Below are positions 12,401-24,791 of a DNA stretch of 64,000 bases, piece by piece. Source of the DNA: Plectrocnemia conspersa. Lineage: Eukaryota > Arthropoda > Insecta > Trichoptera > Polycentropodidae. Location: NCBI GenBank assembly GCA_009617715.1, contig VTFK01000371.1, positions 186,001 through 250,000 of the forward strand, written 5' to 3'. Within the stretch, counting starts at the first letter, position 1. Each line of letters opens with the position of its first letter. The notes under the pieces were generated by a model. It did no database searches. It was not told the origin of the DNA and worked only from the letters and a program-made list of their open reading frames with translations. A program made the translations under genes and the position numbers.

Positions 12401-13637
12401 TTGTCGTTCCCCTTTATTATAATTTACTTCGATAGCTTCATAAAAAGTGAGTAATGGTATCTAACGTCCATTTAGCATGAAAAATAGATTGCTGATAGCA
12501 CAATGATCCGCTATTCATACAAAAATTTGGAAACGGTAGCATTTTTTTGATGACGGCCAATGGACATATTAAAAATTACGATCGACAATTACCGTTTTAA
12601 TAAACCACAGTTTGGCGATAAACTACCGTTAAAAAGAGAACGTTACAACGCTCCGATACACGTTTATGCGATTTTTTTTCGCAATACTATCGTGTATTAT
12701 GAGAATGTTGAGCGAAAATAGGAATAATGTTATGGTAATGGTGCAGCAATGTAATTGTATCAAAACATTACGGTTTACTCGTATTTCACTGTTTATTGCT
12801 GGTATTTTCTGTGAATTGTAATTTTTATATCAAGGCAATATAGACTCAAATATCATTCAGTAAAGATTATAATAAATTCACAAATTATAAATTTTTTTTT
12901 TTATATTAGAAAAACAATATTTCAATACTATTTCAAACTTATCATTACTTTCTATGGATACCTAAAAGATAAAGTAAAGATCAAATACTACGTTTGGGCC
13001 TTTTATTGTTAGTTATAATTTTTTTGCATATGACTAGTTTACAATGAGATACATGTTAAACGCTGCAGAAAAAAATATTTGTTAATAAATCAGGGGGCTT
13101 CAACTACCTGCACAATTATTTAAGATGAAATTTAACAATCATTTCTAAAAAATAATAAGAAATACAAACTAAAACAAAATTAAAAGAGAGTGAAGCTAAA
13201 CAATTGAGTTTTTATTTTTTTGAAATTTCACGAAATACTTATAAGCGTTAATCACTCTAAAGCACACTGAAAAAGTACTTTATGTTTGAAAAGGATTTGC
13301 GATAGACATTGCGTTATACTCTGCGTAAAAGGACTATTGTTATTTTTACCCCATGATATTAATCGTCGAAAGTGACCACCGGTTTCACTTTTAAAGCGTA
13401 AACATATTTCGTGTGTGCTCAAAAAACGATGCAATTGGCCCATCAACATCTTTATCTGCGATTCGTCAGAGCTGTCTTAAATTATAAATATAAATAAAGT
13501 GACATTTAGTAACAAGTAAATGGACAGACAAAAGAAGAAGCTGGCAAAAATAAAGCCTGAAGAATCCCAACACATAAAAACACATCACGACAGATCCTTG
13601 CTTGAAATAAAATAAAACATTGTGTGAATATAAATTA
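9472..13637. other. AT-rich non-coding DNA with an island at 10850-11270
   Basis: Mostly very AT-rich (9480-10850, 11280-12150) with nothing identifiable. The island at 10850-11270 has a short frame starting ATGGAAGGAGATAGTGG at 10975, which stops after about 20 codons, and a CCGGTAAGGT donor-like string at 11169. Without a matching acceptor or an open frame this is not called as an exon. A TA-rich microsatellite lies at 12045-12072. 12160-12800 is moderately balanced but shows no gene. CAGGGGGCTTCAAC at 13091 resembles a hAT end but has no partner. Confidence 0.4.
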
Positions 13638-14119
13638 GGGGCACCCCGACAAAGCCACGCAGGACAATCCAGCGCCGACCAAGCCGTCATAGCCGCGCCG
13701 ACATAGCCGCGCAAAGTCAAAACAAAATTCATTTTATAACATGGTTTTTATTTATTAATTATTACAAATATATATAGGAAAAGGAAGGCGTCTCGCTACC
13801 GCTCGCGCCGACTTTCACTGTAGAACCAAACAACCTAACCTTTTAATAATGATATTGTATTGATTTATTTTCATTTTGGTATATTTTGTAACTGTCCAGC
13901 ATCATCCAATCTATGACTAACTGTTCAAAAAGCGAATCACTAGTGATAGAGCTGTCCACAAAACAAAATAATTAGAATTAAAAAAATAATTTTCTTAAAT
14001 TTTATAATATTGATTTGCGCGGCAATGTCGGGGTTGTATTGCGCGGGATTGTCTTGCGCGGCTATGTCGGGGCGGCTTAGTCGGCGCGGGATTGTCCGGC
14101 TCGGCTTTGTCGGGTCCCC
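13638..14119. mobile_element. GC-rich foldback-like DNA element with 7-bp target duplication
   Basis: A 482-bp element bounded by TAAATTA at 13631-13637 and 14120-14126. The left end reads GGGGCACCCCGACAAAGCC; the right end, reverse-complemented, reads GGGGACCCGACAAAGCC. The terminal inverted repeats extend about 85-115 bp and consist of degenerate GC-rich units of the type GACAATCC-GCGCC, GACAAAGCC and GACATAGCCGCGC, set in an otherwise AT-rich neighbourhood. The centre (13740-14010) is AT-rich, non-coding and carries no transposase. A 7-bp duplication with long repeat-built inverted ends resembles Galileo/foldback elements of the P superfamily. An 8-bp reading (TAAATTAG, hAT or P) is also possible. 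Confidence 0.75.
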
Positions 14120-14126
14120 TAAATTA

Positions 14127-16479
14127 GGCGCTTACAACATGTAACTATAATGTAAAATAATATATACGTACATGTTACATCATATATAAAATATATTGTC
14201 GAACAATTTCATTCTCGCCTTTGAATGATTATACATAAAGATAATTAAATAAAAACAAATACTTTATACATACAATATTTGTAAAATAACAAAAATAATA
14301 TCTCAAAGCTACGGACTTATCACATTCCATTTTCAATTTACTTATTTAATATATTTTAAATTTTATTATTGATTATTGTTTAACTCGATCTTATTGAATC
14401 AAAAACGATGTCAAAATCATTGGTTTAAAGTGACGTTAAATAATTTCAAGAAGGTATGATTATTTGATAACCAATTATGAATATTTACATATACCTTGGC
14501 TATAAATAAAATTGGTTCTTTTTCAATATCTTCTCAACTTCTTGAAAAGAAAATAACTTAGTGAATATTAAAAATATGTAAAATACATATACATACACAA
14601 GACATCCTTTTTTTACTTTTGCATGCCTGTAATAAATTATTTAGTTTATCTAAAGCTCTTTCTTCCGGCACGAGGACTAACAGCATCCCTGCCAGGATAC
14701 GCTCCGATGATATAAACTCTCGAGATTTAACGCGAAATTTCACAACGCCACTCCACTCCGAGACCTTAATCCGTATTTAATGCAATCGTAAGACTTAATT
14801 GCAATATTAGGCAAATGAAAAAACGTCAGCGGATCTCAGGAAGGCGGAAAATTAATTTGACTGTTTCGCCTCCTAGCTCGCTTCTCTTCCACACAGCTTC
14901 CCTTTCTCGAGGCTCTTGTTTAATTTGATTAGTCGACAACTTACTTTTAAAATGTCTTATTCGGCTGTTTTCTAGCAGGCGAGAACTTCGAATATTGGAT
15001 AATATTTAATAATAAAACAATACGCGCAAAAACAAAATGGATGCTCTAATCTCTGAATAAAATAAAAGTAAACTTTTCACGTTGGAAATTGGGAAAAATA
15101 TTTATAAACTATATTGAAAAATAGATACACAAATAAAATACCTTTTTACTTTATGAATAAATAATGAAAAACTTTTACGTCACGTATGATAGGTGTGTAC
15201 CGGAATTCCGGATCTGCTATTCGGAGAATATTTTCTTTGCAGACATTAAATATATGTATTTCGTACAAAATACCATATCTTATTATTGTAAGATATATAG
15301 AACGTGACTCTATTGTATATTTAATTATGATTTATGTTTTCTAAGATTTAGTGAAAAGAGAAAAAGTTACGCAATATTTATTGGAACTAAAGAAAAAATA
15401 ATAAATTTAATTATCAGATCAACATATTTGCACTTTACTTTATTTTTTAAAAAGAAATAATTAATTTGATTTAATTTAATGTACAATAGATTTACACTAT
15501 ATGAAATAACAGCATGAAACTTACACATTAAAAACATATTATTTTTAATTACAAATTGCTCAAACGATCCTGTAATTAGTGAAATTGCAAAAAAAATCAT
15601 AATCATCAAAAAATTCTACAAATCATAATCACCCTTGCTAGATCGTATTAAGCATTAAAATGCATAATGATATAAATACCATTTTTCATATATAGAAACA
15701 ATACTTATCAGGGTATTCGAATGTTAGGGTTTTATTAATCAATAATATTGGTGAAACACGCGAGCGATATTTAAATTATTTTACCAATTAATTAAAATGA
15801 GAATGTTAATATCAATAATACTGATTTTGACTGTTTTTTTTTTGTTTTAACGGTAAAATTGCAATCCTTAATTGTGGTATTCGTCAATAATTCATAGTAG
15901 TTAGTCGTAGTAACAATTTGACAAAACCAATTGCTTTAATAAAATATACAATTTTATTTTTATTATGTGCATTTTATCGGTTTACCGATTTTATATGTAC
16001 ATACATATATTTTTTTTAATAAATAAAAATGCATTTACTTACCATTTTAACTTATATTGGTGTATCAGCAAAACAGCGCTAAACGACACACCCAAAAAAT
16101 AAGCTTTTTTAATTTACAATATTTTTAACAAATTGAAACAAATATTTGTTTTTAAAAAAAAAAACATTGTGCTGTGTTTGAAAGTAAATATGTAATGCAA
16201 TATAATAAATTGTTAACTAAAAGTGAAATTAATTATAAGAGATAAACACACATTGCTTTATAATGGGTATCTATAAGTCATAAGTCAATTTACAATAACA
16301 TTTAGAATTCTTAATTATTTTTGCAAGGCTTTGAAAGATTTGGTAACAACACTGAAAAATATAAATGTTATGCCTAATTATGTGTAGAGAACTAATGATG
16401 TTTTTCTATAAAAAAAATTGTTAAATAATTAACGAATATTTAGAACCATAATTATAAAAGGCAAGTTTTATTGCATCAC
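14127..16479. other. AT-rich non-coding DNA with an island at 14640-14960
   Basis: No gene seen. The island at 14640-14960 is less AT-biased, with scattered CpG. A 12-bp CCGGAATTCCGG palindrome lies near 15199. The small frames at 14558-14743 and 15367-15609 look like chance open stretches in AT-rich DNA, with no recognisable domain. Confidence 0.4.
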
Positions 16480-16545
16480 CAGGGGTCGGCAACCTGCGGC
16501 TCGCGAGCCGCATGCGGCTCTTTTGTCGTCAAGATGCGGCTCTCC
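16480..16545 (+). mobile_element. hAT-like transposon end with interlocking palindromes
   Basis: CAGGGGTCGGCAACCTGCGG starting at 16480 is typical of hAT superfamily termini (CAGGGGT-CAACC-CGG). It runs directly into two overlapping perfect 16-bp palindromes, 16496-16511 and 16505-16520, built from GCGGCTC and GAGCCGC. The other terminus, a transposase or an 8-bp duplication could not be found downstream. The frame at 16512-16820 has no transposase motif. This is therefore a solitary end or a truncated element. Confidence 0.6.
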
Positions 16546-19500
16546 AGTTCCATGCGCAAATATTAATAATTATTTTATTTTCAAAACTCATAAAAAAGAT
16601 TATACTGCAAAAAAAAAACTTTAAACAGGATAAAATCACTCAACAGAGAACAGTGAGAATAGGTGGAGTACGGACAGCTGACATTTTTGAAATGTGGCAA
16701 CACTGTTCTGTTTGTTTAGTTATTGGTGCATATGAATGGTGGTATATGAATAAATATTATTTCATATTTAAAGCTATTATTTTATATCAAAAATCTAAAA
16801 CAACTACATATTGCAATTAAATGTACAAATTATTGTAATTTGCTAAATATTTAATATATTATTTCTGAATTAAACAAAAGTTTTATTACATATGAAAATC
16901 ATAATAACTTTAGAATTTCCATGCTTACTTAAAGTAATAAACTTAAAATTTAAGTTTATTTAATCTTGTACTTGGATATCATGCTCGTATTATATAACAA
17001 AGTTTTGTTAAATAATATTACTTGTATGTAAATATACCAAAAACTTTAACGCTATTATAGCGTATGTTGAACGGTAGTAATGTTATATATATAAGGTGTA
17101 TATGCATGTATGTATGTATGAGAATTTATTGGAAAAACGTGAACAGGTCAAGCAGAAACGACTTATTCATTCGCAATACATACATAAAATATTATACACA
17201 GAATATATATATAGAAGAAATCGAACATAAATTTTTCCCTTCGCCAGATATGAAAAAGAAAAGTATTATCGTATATATGTATTAAAATATCTCGCCATCA
17301 ATCTCCATGCGAGAGCGATACATCAAATCTGGGTACTGGGTTATGTTCAGATGTGTAAATCATAAAATCTGGGGTATCGAAGAGGTAAAACAATGATAAG
17401 ATGGATTTGAGCAATAAAGTTTTATTAACGTTTCCGCTTGACCGCAAGGAGCCATTTTTATAGACTGCGCGCCAAATTGGATTGTTCGCAGTATTTTCAC
17501 GCTGGTGTCCCTTCTGCGCTTCTCTTCTCTTCTCTCTTCGTCTCGCAGGGGTCGTCGGTCGAAAGAAAAGGTCTCCCAGAAGAGAATTCTCGTTTGGGAT
17601 TCGACCGAGTCAAAGGGCGACCCGTTCGCTCTGATCATCGCTATTCATCTCCGGGGGCGAAATTAAAAGAGAAAGGAAAGAGATGCCCGCGTCGCTGTAG
17701 AAATGTGTACGGATTAGTCAGAGAACGTGAATACTGACCAAAATATATACAATGAGAGGACATTGGAATTTCCGCTACCATTATTAATGAAATTAATTAA
17801 CTAAAAATATTACTTTAATTGTGAGTAACTGTACGATTACTGTCACTATACGTCAGCAGACAATACATTAGTTTTTACATGCGTAGTTACTTTAATAAAC
17901 CTACTTTAGAAATAATATTAATATTTTATAGAGGATTAGTGTAATATAAAAAAAATACTTAGCGATACACAGGTGAATTTTTATTAACAAAGGTTATTTT
18001 CAAATTTCAACAGTATTGAAATTAGTCGAATAATTTAAGCCATAATGAGTATATATAATATACACTTTTACTACTAGTCTCGAAGAAGTTTCAAAGATCG
18101 GGTTAAAAGGATACAGATACTGAATAACTAGAACCAGTTGAAGGCTGAAGTAAAAAGCAGCTGCTTTTTGGGTTTCTAATAGTGATTTGGTCAATATTCT
18201 GGCTTTTAGCTGGACTCTTGTATTTAGTGTCAAGCTTAAACTCTTTCAAAAAGTGTCTAAATGAAGCATATTCCTTACAGAAATATATTTATTAACGTCT
18301 AAAAAAACCAGTTGAACTTTGAGCATTCGTATTTTATGTTGAGTTCTGACTGAAGTGTTAAAGAAAAAATACTTCTAATAGAAATATATTCCTAAAAGTC
18401 TAAATGTTTGGGTTGAACTCTTTGGATTTGTGTGATTTGGTCTGCCTTGGTCAATGTTAAAATAATCTGCTATTGTACACATATAATACATATATAAAGT
18501 ATAAAAAATATTTATAAAGTTAACAAATATTTTATTATACGTAGAGATAATTAATTTAATTTAATAAATATCACTAGAGACAATTAATTATTAGAATTTT
18601 TTTCTTTCTTAAAATACCGAATATCAAGATGTTTTATTATTTTAATTTTTGACATATTTGGTAAAAGATATTATTTTTGTACTAAAAATAAAACACTATA
18701 CAGATTATAGAATTAGGTCTTGTGCTTCTAATTACTTGAATAGATAATGAATGTTTTTATATTTTTAACAATAATGATAATATAAAAATATTGTAATTCC
18801 AATGATATATTAACAGATATATTATATATAATTAGTTTTATACTAATTCGTATTGATGTAATTTTTAAAATGGCTAATTTTAATTATTTTATTGTAATGA
18901 CGTCTAATATAAATTTATATTTATTTTTATCTCTCACTAGAAATTGTATTTTTAACAATGATAATATTATATATTTAACAACGATACCATTACTATTTTT
19001 AATAATAATATTAATATATTTTACCAATGATAATATTTGTTCAACTGAAAGTCAATTCAATTGAAAGTCAATGCAAAAATAAAATTAAAATAATAATGTA
19101 TATGTTATTGTTTGTTATGTTATATAATGCAAACAATAATTTTCCGAGGTATATTTATTTTTCACTTAGTTGAAACATTGTTCATAAAGCATAATATACC
19201 TAAAAATGTATTTTATAATATTATAGTGGATATAATTTTGTTGTTTAGCTTTAAATATAAAATATATTAATTAATCTTTCTGGCTCGAAATTATTATCAA
19301 GTTTATTTCTAATAAAATGTATTTAATGCAAAGTCGCAAAATAAAATTATAACAAAATTACAAATTTACAAGTCAAAAACATTGGTAAAAAATACATTAC
19401 TGTTATATAAAGCACAAGACTAATACAATTAACTATTATTTTTTATTGTTTAAAAACGTGTTTTTTGCAAAAATAAAATCTTATGTATAAAAATAACGAC

Positions 19501-21174
19501 GTTTAAAACAAGAAAAAAGACTAACTATCATTTTTTCCATATTATTTAAATTATATTATTTTTGTAGCAAATATTTTTGTTATATTATATAATAGTACAG
19601 TGTTACTATGGATTGCGATCAGTGTATTAGTGAATTATGTAAAAGGATTATAAGTGCGATTCTATTGTGGATTTGATTTTGATCTATTTCTATAAACAAT
19701 ATTTAACAATAATATTTCCTTTTGAAGCTCTTTAAGAGAGCAAAATTAATTCTGACTAAATTTATTTTAAGGTATTTATCTAAGGTATTTGTTAGCGTTT
19801 AAATATTAAAAATAATAATCTAAAAGTATATATGAGCTTTTTGAGATAGGCGTTATTTATATTATTTTTGAAGTAGTTGTAAAACATTGGTATTGCTAGA
19901 AATGCTTTTAAAATATGCTAGATAAAAATTGATTTACTCTTGACTCTTAATCAAAGTGACTCAAAGTGTCGATTATCTCAGAACATATACTATTTCAGTT
20001 GACATATTATATAACGTTACGTATCTAACCATGATATAGATTCGCATCTCATACAAATCTTACATCTGTGATGTTTGATAATAGGAAACTGAGATCACAG
20101 CTCAAGTTTTTCTATGTGAATTATCTAGAATACCATCTGGAACAGTGTCATATGAAAATGATAAATTATTAATGTTTTACGTTTTTGTTTACTAGCTCAC
20201 CTTTATTGTCTCGACGCCTTTCCTGCTAGCGCCCCGTGAGTTTTCCATTAGTATAATACGAAAATATCATCGCGCCGCTGCATGTATCCCATTAATGCGT
20301 CACTTACACTCAAATAAGACTATGGAAAAAGAAAGCAAATCGTGAAAGGCTTTCTTCTTGAAACGGAAATGGATCGACGGAGAAGAAAAAATAAAATAGG
20401 AAGAAGAAAGAGAGAGAAAAAATTAAAGGGTTCCGGCGAACAGTTGTGGATACGCGATACGATGATATATTGGTCTCGGCTCGCTCGGCTCAAGAAAGAA
20501 AACCACTTGTCAATGCTATGAAAAATAACCATTGGAATTATCGGAACCGATATGTTGGCAAGAAAGCTATAATTTTTCTTTTAAATAAAAAGAAACCCAT
20601 GCTATTTAAAACCAGTATAATTTTAATATGCAAAAGTACAATAAATATTTCTTATGATTATTTTTTTAATAACATTAAAATTAATAAAAAATAATCAAGT
20701 GATACAATCATTATTTATAGTAAGATTTTTAGTAAATATATGAAAATATAATTATAAATGTTCTTTATTGTAATTTAACTTGACTTTTAAACTTTTAGTT
20801 AACAACCGAAATAATTTATAATACATACAGATCCTTAAGCTTAAGAATAACTAAAATTAATGACAGCTAGTAACATTATGATTCTTAAAAAAGTTAGAGA
20901 GACAAATATAGAGTTTCGTCAAAGAAATTAAATCATTGAGTAGGCGGCAGTCCTTGAAAAGTTGCTTACCCTCAAGCTAGATTCAATAATTATATAATAT
21001 AATTTGTAGCAAATATTAATTAAATATTAACCGAATGCAGGATCGTCAAATTATTAAATTAATTTTACTTTGCATAAAACCGCCTTATGCTTACTCTTCT
21101 AATATTTAATCTCTCATAATATTTAATAAGAATTATTAAGTTGACATTACTCTTCATATTAGTCGTATTCCGCA
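16546..21174. other. AT-rich non-coding DNA with islands at 17290-17740 and 20200-20500
   Basis: The 17290-17740 island has overlapping frames on both strands (17360-17638 minus, 17438-17737 plus) that are incompatible with each other and match no family I know. The 20200-20500 island is purine-rich on the plus strand. A 15-bp near-repeat containing GAAAGTCAAT occurs twice at 19039-19072. The remainder is AT-rich filler without recognisable features. Confidence 0.4.
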
Positions 21175-21560
21175 TTACTGTGGGTCGTGATACATCCTAT
21201 TTCCTACGCGCCTGTCTATGACCCTCTGCCTCTCCCGAGACTTCGTCACATAGAAAGCTTCCACTATGTTTGAAGCTTCCAAATTTAATTTGGTCAAGTC
21301 GTTAGGGATTTCCTCTGTCTATATTTCCTTCGATGTTTTAACCATTACAAAGTATTTTCTTCTCCTACGGTAATGTGCCCAAAGAACTGGAGTATCCCCT
21401 TCGGACATATTAAGCTCCTTCAATATTAAGATATTCAGAGCATTCTTCTCTTACATATATTTTTTGTTTTTCTTCCTGTTTAATGATTTTTCCTTGACTT
21501 TATATCATATTAAAATTCAAAACCTTGGTTAACCATTTCATTATACTTTCTTGGTCTAAT
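21175..21560 (-). pseudogene. RTE-like LINE, 3' end of the polyprotein
   Basis: The minus strand ends at a stop at 21175-21177. The last frame reads NDLTKLNLEASNIVEAF, then VTKSRERQRVIDRRVGNRM and HDPQ. Just upstream, in another frame, it reads LQFFGHITVGEENTL and RRKYRQRKS. The order FFGHI, basic arginine-rich segment, DLTKL, then a C-terminal helix ending near HDPQ matches the region after the RT thumb in RTE-type LINEs, where FGHI-RR followed by RGR-P-RW-D and a terminal EW/ER-R helix are usual. At least one frameshift and stops lie between the pieces. The call depends on degenerate motifs, so family membership is probable, not certain. Confidence 0.5.
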
Positions 21561-24500
21561 GGATGTTGCTTTAATCAATACTTATACCTACATATTTAAA
21601 TTCCAGAATCCATAAAAATTATTTTCTAATGGCTGGATTTGATTTCTTAAATGATGAATTTGATAAGTAAAATGTTAAATATTATTCAGAAAATAGTAAA
21701 TTTAATTTGTAGGTTTTACCTGTATATATGTCATTACAAATATATTACATAAATTTTACGATCGTGTGACATTGAGTCTATTTTATTTCGTGTGACATTG
21801 AGAAATAGTAATTAACGCTGAAACGTAATATATCCTTTTGTTTAACGCGTAAACCGTTAAATCACGGAACATCGTCTCGGAGCGAGCAGGTAGCGAATCT
21901 CCGTTGCCAAACTGCAAAGTCCACGGTATTGATAATTTAAAGCGAAATTCAAGTTTTGCTCTAATTTATCTAGTTTTGTCGTTAATCTTTCCTCTTTTAC
22001 TGATTGTATGTGTGATGAACATTGATGTTTGCTTAAAAAGATGTTCCAGTGTTACGATTTTGCAAAATATTTAAATCCAAATATCCAACAATAAACACAC
22101 CGATAAATTTACAATTAGCAGGAACCATGTAATACTTAACAACTACTATATTTCTTGTGGAGTTGTCTATTTTTATAAATTTTGTTAATATGAAACTCTA
22201 AAACAATAAAACACTTTTTATTTTAGAAACAGTTTATATCTTAACAAAAATAGCAGTATTGCTTATCTATTAAAAAATTCACTATTATTTTACTAGCATT
22301 GAATAATATCATTTACTTAAGAATATTTATTTTTTAGTGTAATAAATTACTTCTTTTTTGTAGCAGATTTATTCTACTTTCAAAACAGCTTAGGTCAATT
22401 AGTTTTTATTAATTTTGACCCACAAGTAAAAATCTGCCCTTGCGCCCTTTTTCAGTGTTATATATACAATTTTCCTGTAATACCTATTCATTCACGCCAT
22501 TTTGTGGGTTAAAGCGAAACTGGTTTATTTCTGCAGTGCTCTCGTGTAAAACAAACCGGCTGCTTTGTAATTAATGTAGTGGTGTGAGAAAAGTTCAGCT
22601 CTCTCGTGATGTGTGTTGTTGCATGCAGAGAGAAATTTACAGTGGTTTATTCTACACACGTAGAAATAATTTTAAAATTTCCGAATAAACTGACTTGACT
22701 GTAATGATTATATGTGACACGACTTCATATTATTTTACGTTATAAAAGTTATAATGATTTAATTAAATAACTGCTACTTATCTTTTTCAAATAACAAATA
22801 ATTTGATTAGACGATTGCATAAATAGCAAATATATAAATAATATATAGGCCAGTTTTTATTATATTGCTGAATATTTTAAAAAACATATTAAACTGCTGA
22901 ATATTGTAAAACAGTTCTTTAGCAAAAAAAGCGTACAGATCGTTCATAGTCGCTTAGAAGGTCTTCTATTGTGTCGGTAGGTCCTTCTAGAAGTTGTTGG
23001 TACTTGTTATTAAATGCATGTCCTGGAGGTGATTGCTCAAACAGGAAGTGAGGCGATAAGTTATTTTAACAAAGTAGTGTAGTGGAGTTATACTGTATAC
23101 CCACTCCAAACGTTAGAGTAATAGGAATGCAGCGTTCTTCTGACAGTTGCTAGGTTCGTGGGCACAGTTGGCGTGTCTGGCTCTGAGCTGCTGTTGTGTA
23201 TAAATCGTTACAAACTGTTTTACAATAAACTAGAAAAAATCTGTTTTTGTATTCTATTATCTGATATTATTTTAAAATAAAAAAAATGTGAATTGTATTA
23301 TTAAATATATTAAAAAGTAAATAGTATACATATTTTAAATACTTCATAATTATATTAATTCTATTAATATATTTATTTTTATTAAAGCTTTCATTGTAAG
23401 CTGATGTCCAATGCCTACAAATTAAACCACCATTCAAAGTCTCGGAATCAGTGACATCTATATTAATAATTATAAATAAATACGTGTAATATAAATTACA
23501 ATCAATAAATGTCACTGCGGCTGGGGCCGTTTTTTTAATAATGGCGCATTTTTTATAAAAAAATTTGAGTGCCGCTGTTATGTTAAATAAAAACTTAGGT
23601 AATAACTAGTTAAAATTTGTATATCAGCCCAAATGTCATTGAACAGTATTTATTTCTTAACATACAAATAAATCTTAAAAGTGAAAGTTAATTGCTTATT
23701 TTTTATTCACACAAGATATGCATTTTTCAGTATACGGTTTAATAAGGCATTCGATGATCGATTATTAAGAACAGTGGAAATTAAATTTTGCATCTCAAAA
23801 GCTATTTTGCTAATATTATTTATGTTTATTGAATCAGTGATCGACTTAAAATATAATGCACAATTCGGCTACCTACAAATAATATTTGGTCTCGAAATAA
23901 TCTTCAATGAATTTTACCTATTATTTTTCTACGTATTTATTATAAATATAAACAAAATAAATAACAAAGTTTTTATATTTATATATATATAATATAATAT
24001 ATATGAAAATAATATATATATATATATATAATATAATATATATGAAAATAATAAATATGTATGAGCCATATTTACTTATAATATATTAAAATAAGCCTTC
24101 TCCTCAATATTACACAAAGTGTATATGAATTTCCCAGAAACGGGGTGTTGGGATAAAAACATACTTTCAACCGTAAAGCCGGAAGCAAGATATAAGCAGC
24201 AGATGCATAGATTGAATTGAACAATGATTATATCCGAGTTTTTTTTTGTTTTTCCCAGCGGGACCGGCAAGGGAAGAAACCTAATCAATTTCAGTAATCG
24301 GATATCCGGCTATCTTCTCAAACTGAGCCAGCCTTGCTATGCGTTGTGTGTATACACTTTTTTTAGTTCGGGCAGACTGTGTTAGGAGAAAAAAAGTGGG
24401 AGCACATCCAATATCCTGGCTATCTCGCGAATCGGTCTCCGTTGTATTAATTTCCTTTACGACGGTTTCATTTCGGCTCAGTATTCATCTGGGCCCTGAC

Positions 24501-24791
24501 TTCCTGAAATCGTCTAAATATTAATCGAGCTACGTTCAATTCGATTCTGAGGTATATTTTTAAAGTAAATATACATATACACCTACATACATATTTATAT
24601 AAAATACCTTTACCAATCAATAAACATTTTTTAAATAAAATAATAAATATAGATTTGCAGCGTAAAGAATTTTAAGGATCACTACACAGTTATTTATTCA
24701 CTGTTCGTCAAAGTAAAAATATTGTATAGTAAAGAGATCAAGCATTTAAATATTTCTATAATTTTAGTTTAAACTTGCTTTATGTACTACG
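21561..24791. other. Non-coding DNA: possible promoter-like patch, microsatellite, island
   Basis: 22430-22680 is less AT-rich, with a TATATATA string at 22459 followed about 30 bp later by TTCATTCACGCC. This is compatible with a core promoter but unproven. 22900-23230 is moderately balanced, without coding signal. A GC-containing island lies at 24240-24540. Frames at 23681-23992 and 24339-24524 have no recognisable domain. No gene could be supported. Confidence 0.35.
23979..24053. repeat. AT microsatellite / 39-bp tandem repeat
   Basis: A run of TA dinucleotides contains AATATAATATATATGAAAAT twice, at 23991 and 24030, 39 bp apart. A tandem duplication within a dinucleotide repeat. Confidence 0.75.

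Noticed and set aside
13091..13105. CAGGGGGCTTCAAC, hAT-end-like
   Set aside because: No palindromic subterminal region, no partner end, no transposase.
17360..17737. Opposed frames of 92 and 99 codons
   Set aside because: They overlap on opposite strands and neither has a domain.
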